From NCBI RefSeq assembly GCF_044547355.1, contig NZ_JBIUAG010000025.1, forward strand, positions 1-64,000: 64,000 bases of DNA. The letters are read 5' to 3'. The notes under the pieces are model-generated. The model had not been told where the DNA came from. It did no database searches and worked only from the letters and a program-made list of their open reading frames with translations. The DNA is from Kutzneria sp044547355. Its GTDB lineage: Bacteria; Actinomycetota; Actinomycetes; Mycobacteriales; Pseudonocardiaceae. The position numbers and the translations under genes were made by a program. Below, piece after piece: positions 8,726-16,978 of the stretch (its first letter is position 1; the number at the start of each line of letters is the position of its first letter).

Positions 8726-8992
8726 ATGCCGGAACTTCGGGTCACCGTGGCCAGCAAGGTTGGTTTGCACGCTCGGCCGGCCGCGCTGCTGGCCAAGGCG
8801 GCGGCCGGGCAGGCCGTGCCCGTCTCCATCCGCAAGGAGGGTGGCGAGCAGGTGGACGCCGCCAGCGTCCTGGGCCTCATGACGCTCGGCGCCATGCACG
8901 GTGACGAGGTGATCCTGTCCGCCGAGGGCGCGGGCGCCGACGAGGCGCTGGCCGCCGTCGCGGACGTCATCACCACCGACCTCGACGGCTGA
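8726..8992 (+). CDS. ptsH: Phosphocarrier protein HPr
   Basis: HPr carries phosphate from enzyme I to EIIA proteins. The 88 residues contain VGLHARPAA with phosphorylatable His15, and a serine at 47 (DAASVLGLM) at the regulatory Ser46 position. It is the last gene of the dasR-EIIC operon; AAGGGAAG precedes the ATG. No enzyme I gene is in this window, so ptsI must be elsewhere. Confidence 0.93.
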   Translation: MPELRVTVASKVGLHARPAALLAKAAAGQAVPVSIRKEGGEQVDAASVLGLMTLGAMHGDEVILSAEGAGADEALAAVADVITTDLDG

Positions 8993-9019
8993 GCCCACCC
9001 CCGCTCCGCTCCGTCCGAT

Positions 9020-9068
9020 GACAGGAAAGGCCCTTTCACTGCCGTGCAGTGAAAGGGCCTTTCCTGTC
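9020..9068. terminator. Long perfect palindrome between convergent genes
   Basis: Two 23-base arms (9020-9042 and 9046-9068) are exact inverted repeats with a three-base loop; the core is GGAAAGGCCCTTTCACTGC. It lies between the ends of ptsH (+) and the chitinase gene (-) and can serve as a bidirectional terminator. Related palindromes occur near 53.1 kb and 16.8 kb, so it is also a dispersed repeat. Confidence 0.8.
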
Positions 9069-9092
9069 GTTTCTTGCGGGGCCCGCCGAGGG

Positions 9093-10475
9093 TCAGCGCA
9101 GCAGCGGGGACAGGGCCGAGATGAGGGCGTGGCTGTCGGAGTCCTGGCTGATCTCCCAGGCCATCGCGCCCCGCAGGCCGGCGGCCTTGATCAGCGCGGT
9201 GCGCTCGCCGATCGACTTCGGGTCTGAGTACGTGATCACCGTGGGAACGGTTGCCACGTAAGGAGTCGCGCACGTGCCGTCGGCGTTGAAGGCGCCGCAC
9301 AGGTTGTGCGCGCCGGCCGGGTTGAACAGCCAGGGCTCGCCGGCCTGGACGTTCCAGTTCCTCGCGTAGCCGTTGGCGCCGACGATCCCGGCGGTGTCGA
9401 CGAGATCGTGGTAGGTCGGCTGGGGCTTGGCGTCCCAGGCCAGGCTGTTGGCGTCCTGGCCGCTGTTGTCGGCCTTGGCGTACAGCCCGCCGGCCCGCAG
9501 GTATTCGTTGCCGTAGAAGGGAACGCCGACAACGATCTTGTTGGCCGGCACGCCCTTGGCCAGGTAGTAGGCGACGGTGCCGACGGTGTTCCAGGTCGGG
9601 TCGGCGGCGCCGGGGTCACGACTGTCCCGGGTGAACAGCGTGTCCGGGGCGGCGATGCCGCCGCCGGGCACGTTGTAGTCGTAGGTCATGACGTTGACCC
9701 AGCTCATCGGCGCGACGGCGGCCGGGAGCTCCCAGTACTGGCCGGCCTTGGAAGTGGCCGGCAGGGCGGCGGTCAGCAGGTGGTCCGGCCCGAGCTGGCG
9801 ACGGAACTCCTGCATCAGCAGCGTGGCGTTGTGCTTGTCGGCGGGGCCGTAGTCGACGTTGCCGCCGGCCAGCTGGGTCGGGTACTCCCAGTCGATGTCG
9901 ACGCCGTCGAAGACGCCCTTGGCCGCGCCCGGGGCCAGGCCGGGGATGTCGCCGTTGACGAAGGTGTCCACACAGGACTTGACGAAGTCCTGCCGCCGCT
10001 GCGCGGTCGCCGCGACGTCGGCGAACCAGGTGGACTTGGTCCAGCCGCCGATGGAGATCTCGACCTTCAGACCGGGGTGGGCCTTCTTGAGCTTGAGGAT
10101 CTGGTTGAAGTTGCCGAACAGCGCCTGCCCGGCGACGTCGCCCACGCCGTCCACGGCCAGCGACGCGTCGATCGGCCGCTGGTAGTCGGCCCACGGGTCC
10201 AGCACCGAGCAGCCGACCGCGCCGGTGGCCTTGTCGAAGGTGGGCGCGGCGAAGGCGTACTGGATGACGTTGATCTTGTCGGCCGGGATGTCCTTGACGT
10301 TGTAGCCGCGTCCGTAGACGTCCCAGTCGGCGAAGTAGGCCGACACGACGCGGCCGTCGTCGTGCCGGTTGGCCGGGGCGGCGGTCTGGGCGACGGCCGG
10401 CGCCGCCGTCAACGGGCCGGCCATCGCGACAACGGCCGCGGCGATGGCGACCCGACTTCTGGTGCTGCGGGGCAT
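9093..10475 (-). CDS. Secreted GH18 chitinase
   Basis: This 460-residue glycosidase hydrolyses chitin. A signal peptide with basic start and hydrophobic core (residues 1-30, ending AVAQTAA) sends it outside. The GH18 barrel shows VVSAYFADWDVYGRGY at strand 1, EISIGGWTKS, and the catalytic motif DGVDIDWEYP with the acid Glu, then MTYDYN and AMAWEISQDS. No chitin-binding domain is visible. The ATG at 10475 follows GGGAG; the longer frame upstream is rejected because a promoter and operator lie there. Confidence 0.93.
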   Translation of the reverse strand: MPRSTRSRVAIAAAVVAMAGPLTAAPAVAQTAAPANRHDDGRVVSAYFADWDVYGRGYNVKDIPADKINVIQYAFAAPTFDKATGAVGCSVLDPWADYQRPIDASLAVDGVGDVAGQALFGNFNQILKLKKAHPGLKVEISIGGWTKSTWFADVAATAQRRQDFVKSCVDTFVNGDIPGLAPGAAKGVFDGVDIDWEYPTQLAGGNVDYGPADKHNATLLMQEFRRQLGPDHLLTAALPATSKAGQYWELPAAVAPMSWVNVMTYDYNVPGGGIAAPDTLFTRDSRDPGAADPTWNTVGTVAYYLAKGVPANKIVVGVPFYGNEYLRAGGLYAKADNSGQDANSLAWDAKPQPTYHDLVDTAGIVGANGYARNWNVQAGEPWLFNPAGAHNLCGAFNADGTCATPYVATVPTVITYSDPKSIGERTALIKAAGLRGAMAWEISQDSDSHALISALSPLLR

Positions 10476-10488
10476 GGACAGCTCCCTG

Positions 10489-10504
10489 TTTGGTCTACAC
10501 CAAT
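10489..10504 (-). promoter_or_regulatory. DasR-type operator before the chitinase gene
   Basis: TTTGGTCTACACCAAT on the plus strand keeps the DasR core TGGTCTACACCA seen upstream of Streptomyces chitinase genes. It lies just before the ribosome-binding site, downstream of the predicted promoter, where a bound repressor would block transcription. It is the second of three such sites in the window. Confidence 0.8.
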
Positions 10505-10514
10505 TGGTGGCCAC

Positions 10515-10543
10515 ACCCTGCGCCCGGCGATCACGGGTGTCAA
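10515..10543 (-). promoter_or_regulatory. Candidate promoter of the chitinase gene
   Basis: On the minus strand TTGACA (10538-10543) is followed after 17 bases by CAGGGT (10515-10520). The -35 is perfect and the -10 weak, the same pattern as in front of the dasR-like gene. The DasR-type site lies just downstream. Confidence 0.45.
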
Positions 10544-10680
10544 GAGGCCGAACCGGCGGCAAGCCAACCGTCCCAAGGGAATTGCCCGGGCGGATTGGGC
10601 CGGATCGGCCCGGGCGATGGCGGTGCGCGACGCGGCGATGACGGCCGGTGTCGACCGGAAATCCGCATTCGGCCTGGAGG

Positions 10681-11526
10681 TTAGACGGGGAGCGGGAGGT
10701 GGGTGGCGGTGGCGGAGCGGAGGGCTTGGCGCATGGCCTCGCGTGGGGCCTGCTGGCCGGTGAACCAGTGGACCTGGGCGAAGGCCTGGTGCAGCAGCAT
10801 GTCCAGACCGGTGACGACCCGGGCGCCTCGCTCCCCCGCGGCCTGGGCCAGCGGCGTGGGCCACGGGTGATAGATGACGTCGAAGACGCAGCCGGCCCGG
10901 ACGATGTCCCCGGCCACCGGCTCCACAGCCCCGGTCGGCACGGTGCTGACGACCAGCTCCGCTCCCCCGCACAGCGCCGCGAAGTCCACGGCGTCCCAGC
11001 GCACGACCTCGGCCGCGATGCCCACCCGTGCGGCGCAGGCCAGCGCCTCGCCGGCCCGGGCCGGGTCCCGCACGACGATCGTCGCGGACGGAATCTCCAG
11101 CGCCTCCAAGGCGGTCAGCGCCGCCGTGGCGGTCCCGCCCGCGCCTAACACCACGGCCCGGCCGCCGGACCGCACGCCGCCGGCCGCCCGCACGGAGCCG
11201 ACGACACCCTCGACATCGGTGCAGTCGGCCAGCCAGCCGCCGCAAGCCCGCGGCACCAAGGTGTTGGCCGCACCGACCAGCTCGGCGACGCGGGTGCGCT
11301 CGGCGGCGTACGCCAGCGCGGCCCGCTTGCCGGGCATGGTCACCGCGACCCCGGCCCACTCCGGCCCCAGGCCGTCCATCAGCCCGGGCAGCTCGTCGGC
11401 CTCGCACCGCACCCGCGAGAACGTCCAGTCCGACAGCCCCAGCTCGCGGTACGCGGCCTCGTGCAGCACCGGGGACAGCGAGTGCTCGATCGGCGATCCG
11501 AGCACGGCGGCGCGGCGAGCGCCCAC
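10681..11526 (-). CDS. aroE: Shikimate 5-dehydrogenase
   Basis: The NADPH-dependent enzyme reduces 3-dehydroshikimate to shikimate. The 281 residues show the substrate motif GSPIEHSLSPVLHEAAY at the N-terminus, the VTMPGKRAA loop with the catalytic Lys, a GAGGTATAAL dinucleotide loop, and the C-terminal GLDMLLHQAFAQ. Start is the GTG at 11526, which overlaps the mltG stop (TAGTG). It is separated from the other aro genes by the PTS/chitinase module. Confidence 0.94.
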   Translation of the reverse strand: MGARRAAVLGSPIEHSLSPVLHEAAYRELGLSDWTFSRVRCEADELPGLMDGLGPEWAGVAVTMPGKRAALAYAAERTRVAELVGAANTLVPRACGGWLADCTDVEGVVGSVRAAGGVRSGGRAVVLGAGGTATAALTALEALEIPSATIVVRDPARAGEALACAARVGIAAEVVRWDAVDFAALCGGAELVVSTVPTGAVEPVAGDIVRAGCVFDVIYHPWPTPLAQAAGERGARVVTGLDMLLHQAFAQVHWFTGQQAPREAMRQALRSATATHLPLPV

Positions 11527-12770
11527 TAGAACACCCCGGCCGCGTGGGCCTTGTCGACGTTGGCGTTCTGGTCGGCCTGCGTCACGCCGAAGCAGGAGTT
11601 GCCGGCCTTGTCGCACTTGACGAAGAACAGCCACGGCCCGTCGGCCGGCTTCTGGGCCGCGTCGAGCGCGTCCTGGCTCGGCGACGAGATCGGCGTCGGG
11701 GTCAGGCCGACGTTGAGGTACGTGTTGTACGGGCCGGGCCTGTTCCGGTCCGCGGTCGAGGTGGCCAGCAGCGGCTGGTCGAGCACGTAGTTGATGGTGG
11801 AGTCGTCGCCCATCGGGATGCCCTGGGCCAGCCGGTTGTAGATCACCCGGGAGACCTTGGTGAAGTCGGACGTGATCGCCTCGCGCTCGATCAGCGAGGC
11901 GATGGTCAGGATCTGGTACGGCGACAGGCCGGTGTCCTGCGAGGTCTGCGGCAGCGTGCTCAGCTTGGCCGCGGACTGCGACAGCATGGACCGCAGCGTG
12001 GTGACGGCGTCGCCGCCGGGCCGGATGTCGTACACGCCGGAGACGATCAGGCCCTCCAGCCGGTGCTTCGGATCGGCCTTGGCCACCGTGGGCACGGCCC
12101 AGTCGGGGAGGCCGAGCTTCGCCGGGTCCGCGGTCTCCGCGGCCTTGTGCAGGTCGTCGGCGGACACGCACTTCTTGTCGCCGTTCAGCGTCACACAGCT
12201 GGCGGCGGCGATCTCGGACAGGATGCCGGGCTTGGTGGAGTTGTCGGGGTTCTTGGTGTCGTCGAGCTGCTCGCCCGCCTTGATCTGCACGTTGCCGACG
12301 CGGCTGGCCGGCGCGACCAGGCGGGTCACCGCCGCGTCGCCGGACATGTGCGTCTTCATGACGTAGTAGCCGGGCTGCACGTTGGCGACCTCGGTGTTGC
12401 CGGCCGATGCGTTGAGGAACGCCCGCACGGTGCGCACCACGTCGTCGGCCTGGAGCTTCTCGGCGATGTCCCGGGTGGTGGCCCCGTTGTCGATCTGGAC
12501 CAGCACGTCCGAGTCGCCGTCGCCGCCGTAGTTGCCGTAGCCGCCGACGCCGAGGAGCACGCCGGCCCCGTAGTACGCGCCCCAGCCGCCGGCGATCAGC
12601 ACCACCAGCGCGACGGCCAGCAGGATCGTCCGGCGGCGCGGCTTGCGCTTGCCGGCCGGCGCCTCCTCATCGCTCTCGAACAGGTCGAGTTCGTCGCCAT
12701 CGTGCCCGTCGACCTGCCGGTCGTAGCGCTCGGCCCCATGGCGGTCGACATCGTCGTTCACGTCGTTCAC
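11526..12770 (-). CDS. mltG: Endolytic peptidoglycan transglycosylase MltG
   Basis: MltG cuts nascent glycan strands and sets chain length. The 414-residue protein has an acidic cytoplasmic tail (1-42), one transmembrane segment (about 46-66, TILLAVALVVLIAGG), and a periplasm-side YceG domain with the catalytic Glu in LTIASLIEREA and the C-terminal NTYLNVGLTPTPIS. Start is the GTG at 12770 with GGAGGG upstream, in a GTGA overlap with ruvX. Order alaS-ruvX-mltG-aroE is conserved in actinobacteria. Confidence 0.93.
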   Translation of the reverse strand: MNDVNDDVDRHGAERYDRQVDGHDGDELDLFESDEEAPAGKRKPRRRTILLAVALVVLIAGGWGAYYGAGVLLGVGGYGNYGGDGDSDVLVQIDNGATTRDIAEKLQADDVVRTVRAFLNASAGNTEVANVQPGYYVMKTHMSGDAAVTRLVAPASRVGNVQIKAGEQLDDTKNPDNSTKPGILSEIAAASCVTLNGDKKCVSADDLHKAAETADPAKLGLPDWAVPTVAKADPKHRLEGLIVSGVYDIRPGGDAVTTLRSMLSQSAAKLSTLPQTSQDTGLSPYQILTIASLIEREAITSDFTKVSRVIYNRLAQGIPMGDDSTINYVLDQPLLATSTADRNRPGPYNTYLNVGLTPTPISSPSQDALDAAQKPADGPWLFFVKCDKAGNSCFGVTQADQNANVDKAHAAGVF

Positions 12771-13249
12771 GGCCTGCCCTCCCTGGCGAGTGCGGCGGCC
12801 CGCGCGTCCAGCCACGCCTGGAGGATCTCCACGGCGGCAGCCTGGTCGACGACGGCCCGCTGGCGCCGACCGCGCACGCCGGCGTCGGCGAGCACCCTGG
12901 TCGCGGTGACCGTGGTCAGCCTCTCATCGGCTAGACGCACCGGCATGTCGAGCCGTTCAGCCAGCTGGCCGGCGAACTCGGTGGCGATCTCCGCCGCCGT
13001 GCCGTGCCGGCCGGCCAGCGTCCGGGGCAGCCCGACGACCAGCTCCACCACCTCGTGCTCGGCCGCCAACGCCACCAACGCGTCCACGCTGCCCGCACGC
13101 GGCAGCGTGACCAGCGGCGATGCCAGCATCGGCGACGGGTCGCTCAACGCGACGCCGACCCGCACGGAGCCGACGTCGACGCCGAGCCGGCGGCCCGCGT
13201 CCGAGAGGTACTCGGGCTCGGGCCGCCGCCTGTCCTTGCTACGAGCCAC
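12767..13249 (-). CDS. ruvX: Holliday junction resolvase-like protein RuvX/YqgF
   Basis: The 160-residue protein has an RNase H-like fold: GRRLGVDVGSVRVGVALSDP gives the first catalytic Asp, LVVGLPRTLAG the second strand, and VRLADERLTTVTA and VDQAAAVEILQAWLD the later acidic sites. YqgF is implicated in rRNA end processing or junction resolution. The GTG at 13249 has GGAG ten bases upstream and overlaps the alaS end by 11 bases. The longer frame upstream is antisense-like noise inside alaS. Confidence 0.9.
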   Translation of the reverse strand: MARSKDRRRPEPEYLSDAGRRLGVDVGSVRVGVALSDPSPMLASPLVTLPRAGSVDALVALAAEHEVVELVVGLPRTLAGRHGTAAEIATEFAGQLAERLDMPVRLADERLTTVTATRVLADAGVRGRRQRAVVDQAAAVEILQAWLDARAAALAREGRP

Positions 13250-15899
13250 GGATCTCCGTCCGCAGGGCGGCGATGGCGTCCGGAATGCCACTCGGCTGGG
13301 TGCCGCCGCCCTGGGCCAGGTCGGGCTTGCCGCCGCCCCGGCCGCCGATGGCCGGGCCGAACACCGGCACCAGCTTGCCGGCGGCCAGGCCCTTGTCCCG
13401 GCCGGCGGCGGTGGTGGCCACCACGAAGCTGACCTTGTCGTCGGCGGCCGAGAACAGGGCCACCACACCCGGCTTGTCGCCGAGCTTGGCCCGCACGTCC
13501 ACGGCCAGCGTCCGCAGGTCGTTGCCGGACACGCCGGCCGGGGCGGCGGCGGCCACCAGGAAGGTGCCGCCCAGGTCCTCGGCGGCGTCGGCCAGCGTGC
13601 CGGCCGAGGACAGCAGCTGGGCCCCGCGCAGCTTCTCCAGCTCCTTCTCGGCCACCCGCAGCCGCTCGACCAGGGCCTCGACCCGGCCCGGCACCTCGGC
13701 GTCGGGCACCTTGAGCATGCCGGCCAGGTTCTGCACCAGGGCCCGCTCCTGGGCCAGGTAGTGGAAGGCCTCGATGCCCACGTAGGCCTCGACGCGGCGC
13801 ACGCCGGAGCCGACCGAGGACTCGCCGATCAGCGTGATCGGGCCGATCTGCGACGAGTGCTCCACGTGCGTGCCACCGCAGAGCTCCAGCGACCACGGGC
13901 CGCCGATCTCCACCATGCGCACGGTCTCGTCGTAGGTCTCGCCGAACAGGGCGATGGCCCCCAGCCGCTGGGCGTCCTCGATCGTGCCGTACCTGACCTT
14001 GACCGGCAGGTCCTTGCGCACGGCCAGGTTGGAGACCTCCTCGATCTCCGACCGGGTCTCCGGCGACAGGCCGCCCTGCCAGGCGAAGTCCAGGCGCAGG
14101 TAGCCGGGCTTGTTGTACGAGCCGCTCTGCAAGGCCTTGGGGCCGAGCACCTGGCGCAGGGCGGCGTGCACGACGTGGGTGCCCGAGTGGCCCTGGCGGG
14201 CGCCGACGCGCCACTCCGGGTCCACCTTGGCCAGCACGTGCTGGCCCTCGACGACCTCGCCGCGGGCGACCCGGACCTGGTGCACCCACAGCTTGCGGGC
14301 GACCTTCTGGACGTCGACGACCTCCAGTTCGACGCCGTCGGCCACGATCAGGCCGGCGTCGCTGTCCTGGCCGCCGGACTCGGCGTAGAGCGAGGTGCGG
14401 TCCAGCACGACCTCGACGATCTCGCCCTCGCCGGCGCTGCGCACCCGCTGGCCCTCGCGGATCAGGCCGCGCACGGTGGCCTCGGTGTCGAGCTCCTCGT
14501 AGCCGGTGAACTCGGTGGCCCCCAGCTCCAGCAGCTCGCGGTAGACGGTCTTGTCGCCGTGGCCGGTCTTGCGGGCGGCGGCGTCGGCCTTGGCCCGGGC
14601 CCGCTGCTCGGCCATGAGCTTGCGGAAGCCGTCCTCGTCGACCTTGAGGCCCTGCTCGGAGGCCATCTCCAGGGTCAGGTCGATCGGGAAGCCGTAGGTG
14701 TCGTGCAGCTGGAAGGCCTTGTCGCCGGGCAGCACCGTGCCGCCGGCCGAGCGGACCTCGCCGGCGGCGGTCTCGAAGATGCGCGAGCCGGCGGTCAGCG
14801 TGGTGAGGAAGGCGTTCTCCTCGGCCTGCACCACCGACAGCGTGCGCTCGAAGCCGGTGATCAGGTCCGGGTAGGAGGGGCCCATCTCGTCGCGCACCAC
14901 GGCGGCGAACGTACCCAGCACCGGCTCGGTGATGCCGAGCAGGCGGGAGGAGCGCACGATGCGGCGCAGCAGGCGGCGCAGCACGTAGCCGCGGCCCTCG
15001 TTGCCGGGCGTGACGCCGTCGTTGACGATCATGATGCCGCTGCGGGCGTGGTCGGCGATGACCCGGAAGCGGACGTCGTCGACCTCGTTGTCGCCGTAGC
15101 GCTTGCCCGACAGCTCCTCGGCCTTGGTGATGACGGCCCGGATCAGGTCGGTCTCGTAGACGTTCTCGACGTTCTGCAGCAACATGGCCACCCGCTCGAC
15201 GCCCATGCCGGTGTCGATGTTCTTGGCCGGCAGCTCGCCGATCGGCTTGTGCCCGTACTTGGGGCTCTGCTCGCCGCGGACGTCCTGCATGAAGACCAGG
15301 TTCCAGATCTCCAGGTACCGGTCCTCGTCGGCGACCGGGCCGCCGTCCTTGCCGTGCTCGGGGCCGCGGTCGTAGTAGATCTCCGAGCAGGGGCCGCCGG
15401 GGCCGGGCACGCCCATGTCCCAGTAGTTGTCCAGGCCGTCGCGGCGCTGGATGCGCTCCGGCGGCAGGCCGGCGATCTTCTGCCAGAGCTCGATGGCCTC
15501 GTCGTCGTCCTGGTAGACGGTCACCCAGATGCGGTTGGGGTCGAAGCCGTAGCCGCCGTCGTCCTGGGACTTGGTGATCAGCTCCCAGGCCAGGGTGATG
15601 GCGCCTTCCTTGAAGTAGTCGCCGAAGGAGAAGTTGCCGGCCATCTGGAAGAACGTGTTGTGCCGGGTGGTCTTGCCGACCTCGTCGATGTCCGGCGTGC
15701 GCACGACCTTCTGCACGCTGGTGGCCCGCTTGTACGGGGCCGGGGCCTCGCCGAGGAAGTACGGCTTGAACGGCACCATGCCGGCGTTGACGAACAGCAG
15801 CGTCGGGTCGTCGAGGATGAGCGAGGCACTGGGCACGACCGTGTGGCCGTTGCGCTCGAAGTGCTCGCGGAAGCGCTTGATGATCTCGTGGGTCTGCAC
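13239..15899 (-). CDS. alaS: Alanyl-tRNA synthetase
   Basis: This 886-residue class II synthetase charges tRNA-Ala. Visible are the catalytic N-terminal domain (IKRFREHFERNGHTVVPSAS; FFQMAGNFSFGDYFKE), the editing domain with SGTHVVHAALRQVLG and CGGTHVEHSSQIG metal ligands (His/His, Cys/His), and the C-terminal DHHA1 region rich in glycine. GTG start at 15899. It heads the alaS-ruvX-mltG-aroE run and extensive open frames on its opposite strand are composition artefacts. Confidence 0.97.
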   Translation of the reverse strand: MQTHEIIKRFREHFERNGHTVVPSASLILDDPTLLFVNAGMVPFKPYFLGEAPAPYKRATSVQKVVRTPDIDEVGKTTRHNTFFQMAGNFSFGDYFKEGAITLAWELITKSQDDGGYGFDPNRIWVTVYQDDDEAIELWQKIAGLPPERIQRRDGLDNYWDMGVPGPGGPCSEIYYDRGPEHGKDGGPVADEDRYLEIWNLVFMQDVRGEQSPKYGHKPIGELPAKNIDTGMGVERVAMLLQNVENVYETDLIRAVITKAEELSGKRYGDNEVDDVRFRVIADHARSGIMIVNDGVTPGNEGRGYVLRRLLRRIVRSSRLLGITEPVLGTFAAVVRDEMGPSYPDLITGFERTLSVVQAEENAFLTTLTAGSRIFETAAGEVRSAGGTVLPGDKAFQLHDTYGFPIDLTLEMASEQGLKVDEDGFRKLMAEQRARAKADAAARKTGHGDKTVYRELLELGATEFTGYEELDTEATVRGLIREGQRVRSAGEGEIVEVVLDRTSLYAESGGQDSDAGLIVADGVELEVVDVQKVARKLWVHQVRVARGEVVEGQHVLAKVDPEWRVGARQGHSGTHVVHAALRQVLGPKALQSGSYNKPGYLRLDFAWQGGLSPETRSEIEEVSNLAVRKDLPVKVRYGTIEDAQRLGAIALFGETYDETVRMVEIGGPWSLELCGGTHVEHSSQIGPITLIGESSVGSGVRRVEAYVGIEAFHYLAQERALVQNLAGMLKVPDAEVPGRVEALVERLRVAEKELEKLRGAQLLSSAGTLADAAEDLGGTFLVAAAAPAGVSGNDLRTLAVDVRAKLGDKPGVVALFSAADDKVSFVVATTAAGRDKGLAAGKLVPVFGPAIGGRGGGKPDLAQGGGTQPSGIPDAIAALRTEIRGS

Positions 15900-15953
15900 G
15901 GCTGGATTCCTTGCGATGTCAGGTGAAGGTGGGCGCGGAACGGCGGGCGGGGA

Positions 15954-16235
15954 CTACTTGCCGCCCGCCCTGCGCGCTCGCGCCTCGGCGCTACGCGAGT
16001 AGCTGTAGCCGGTCTTCGCCTGCACCTCGCGGGCCAGCTCGTCCTCGCGCTCGCTCATGCCGGCCCGCACGTCGGCCCCGAAGGTGCCGATGGCGCCGGC
16101 CATCTCGCGCATGGCGTCACCCAGGTTCTCGGCCACGCCGGCCGGGGTGGCCTTGAAGGTCATACCAGCGACTTTACGCGTCACCACGACGCCGGCGGCG
16201 ACGCCGAGGCCGAGCCAGAACAGTCGTCGCATCAT
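15954..16235 (-). CDS. Small membrane-anchored protein, DUF6167-like
   Basis: The product of 92-93 residues begins with a hydrophobic segment (FWLGLGVAAGVVVTRKV), followed by a charged, helical tail. It resembles the DUF6167 proteins coded beside alaS in actinomycetes. Two adjacent ATGs (16235 and 16232) are possible; the GGAGG spacing favours the second, whereas the first overlaps the upstream stop (ATGA). Function is unknown. Confidence 0.65.
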   Translation of the reverse strand: MMRRLFWLGLGVAAGVVVTRKVAGMTFKATPAGVAENLGDAMREMAGAIGTFGADVRAGMSEREDELAREVQAKTGYSYSRSAEARARRAGGK

Positions 16236-16633
16236 CGCCTCCCACGCCTGGGTCGCCGGTTCTCCTTGGCCGCCGTCTTCGCGCGGCGGGCACGCACAGC
16301 CTTGCTGATCCCGTAGGAAAGCGCAGCCGCTTTCACCAGCGGGCCGCCCAGCGTCGCGGTGAACAGCGACGTGAGCGCCGAGACGTTGCCGCTGACCGCG
16401 CGGGCGTTGGCGGTGATGCCGTCCACCCGCTCCAGCTGGGTGTTGACGTGGGTCAGCGTGGTGTTCGCCTCGACGAACAGCGGCTCGCTGTTCTCGTGCG
16501 CCTTGCGGATCGCCTTGGTCGCCTCGTCCAGCGTGCGCCCGAGCTTGACCAGCACGATCACCAACACGACCACCACCACCAGCACGATGACGACGGCGGC
16601 CACCACCAGCGCGGTGATCCACTCCGGTGACAC
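16232..16633 (-). CDS. DUF948 membrane-anchored protein
   Basis: The 133-residue protein has one strongly hydrophobic N-terminal helix (residues 6-30, nearly all Val/Ile/Leu), then a coiled-coil-like region with heptads (TRTLDEATKAIRKA to NTQLERVDGI) and a basic C-terminal tail. This is the DUF948 layout found next to alaS in actinobacteria. GTG start at 16633 with AGGAGG seven bases upstream. Likely a co-transcribed partner of the next small protein; role unknown. Confidence 0.7.
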   Translation of the reverse strand: MSPEWITALVVAAVVIVLVVVVVLVIVLVKLGRTLDEATKAIRKAHENSEPLFVEANTTLTHVNTQLERVDGITANARAVSGNVSALTSLFTATLGGPLVKAAALSYGISKAVRARRAKTAAKENRRPRRGRR

Positions 16634-16737
16634 GGATCCTCCTAGGCGAGACTTGGGGTGGACGCCACCTTATCGCCCGGCATTTTCCCCACCCACCCCG
16701 ACCAGCCCTCCCACCCCCAGAAGTTGATCTTGCCTGC

Positions 16738-16961
16738 TGATGATGCCAGGAAAGGCCCGATACTGGCGCTGGACGCAGTGAAAGGCCCGTTACTGGCGCT
16801 CGGTGCAGTGAAAGGGATGTCTTTCCTGGCGTTGGGGGACGTCATGAAGGGCCCCATGCTGACGTTGAACGCCAGGATCGGTCCCTTGATCTTGCCTGCC
16901 GGCGGCCCGAAGTGTCGGAAGGCGGCTTTCCTCCACTCGGAGTGGAGGAAAGCCGCCTTCC
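16738..16961. repeat. Array of intergenic palindromic repeat elements
   Basis: The 345-base gap between the DUF948 gene and the sucrase/ferredoxin-like gene is filled by degenerate copies of two repeats (CCAGGAAAGGCCC... with CAGTGAAAGG, and CATGAAGGGCCCCAT with GACGTTGAACG), then a perfect palindrome at 16917-16961 with 22-base arms around a single central G. The palindrome follows the end of the ferredoxin-like gene on the minus strand and may terminate it. No gene is supported. Confidence 0.7.
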
Positions 16962-16978
16962 AAGCGGTGAAGGTGCGG

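Noticed and set aside
10597..10611. Hairpin GGGCCG-GAT-CGGCCC after aroE as a terminator
   Set aside because: The stem is only six bases in very GC-rich DNA, too weak to call.
11028..15926. A 1632-codon open frame on the plus strand opposite alaS, ruvX and mltG
   Set aside because: Its composition is that of an antisense GC-frame shadow: no domains, His/Arg/Gly-rich, and three genuine genes lie on the other strand.
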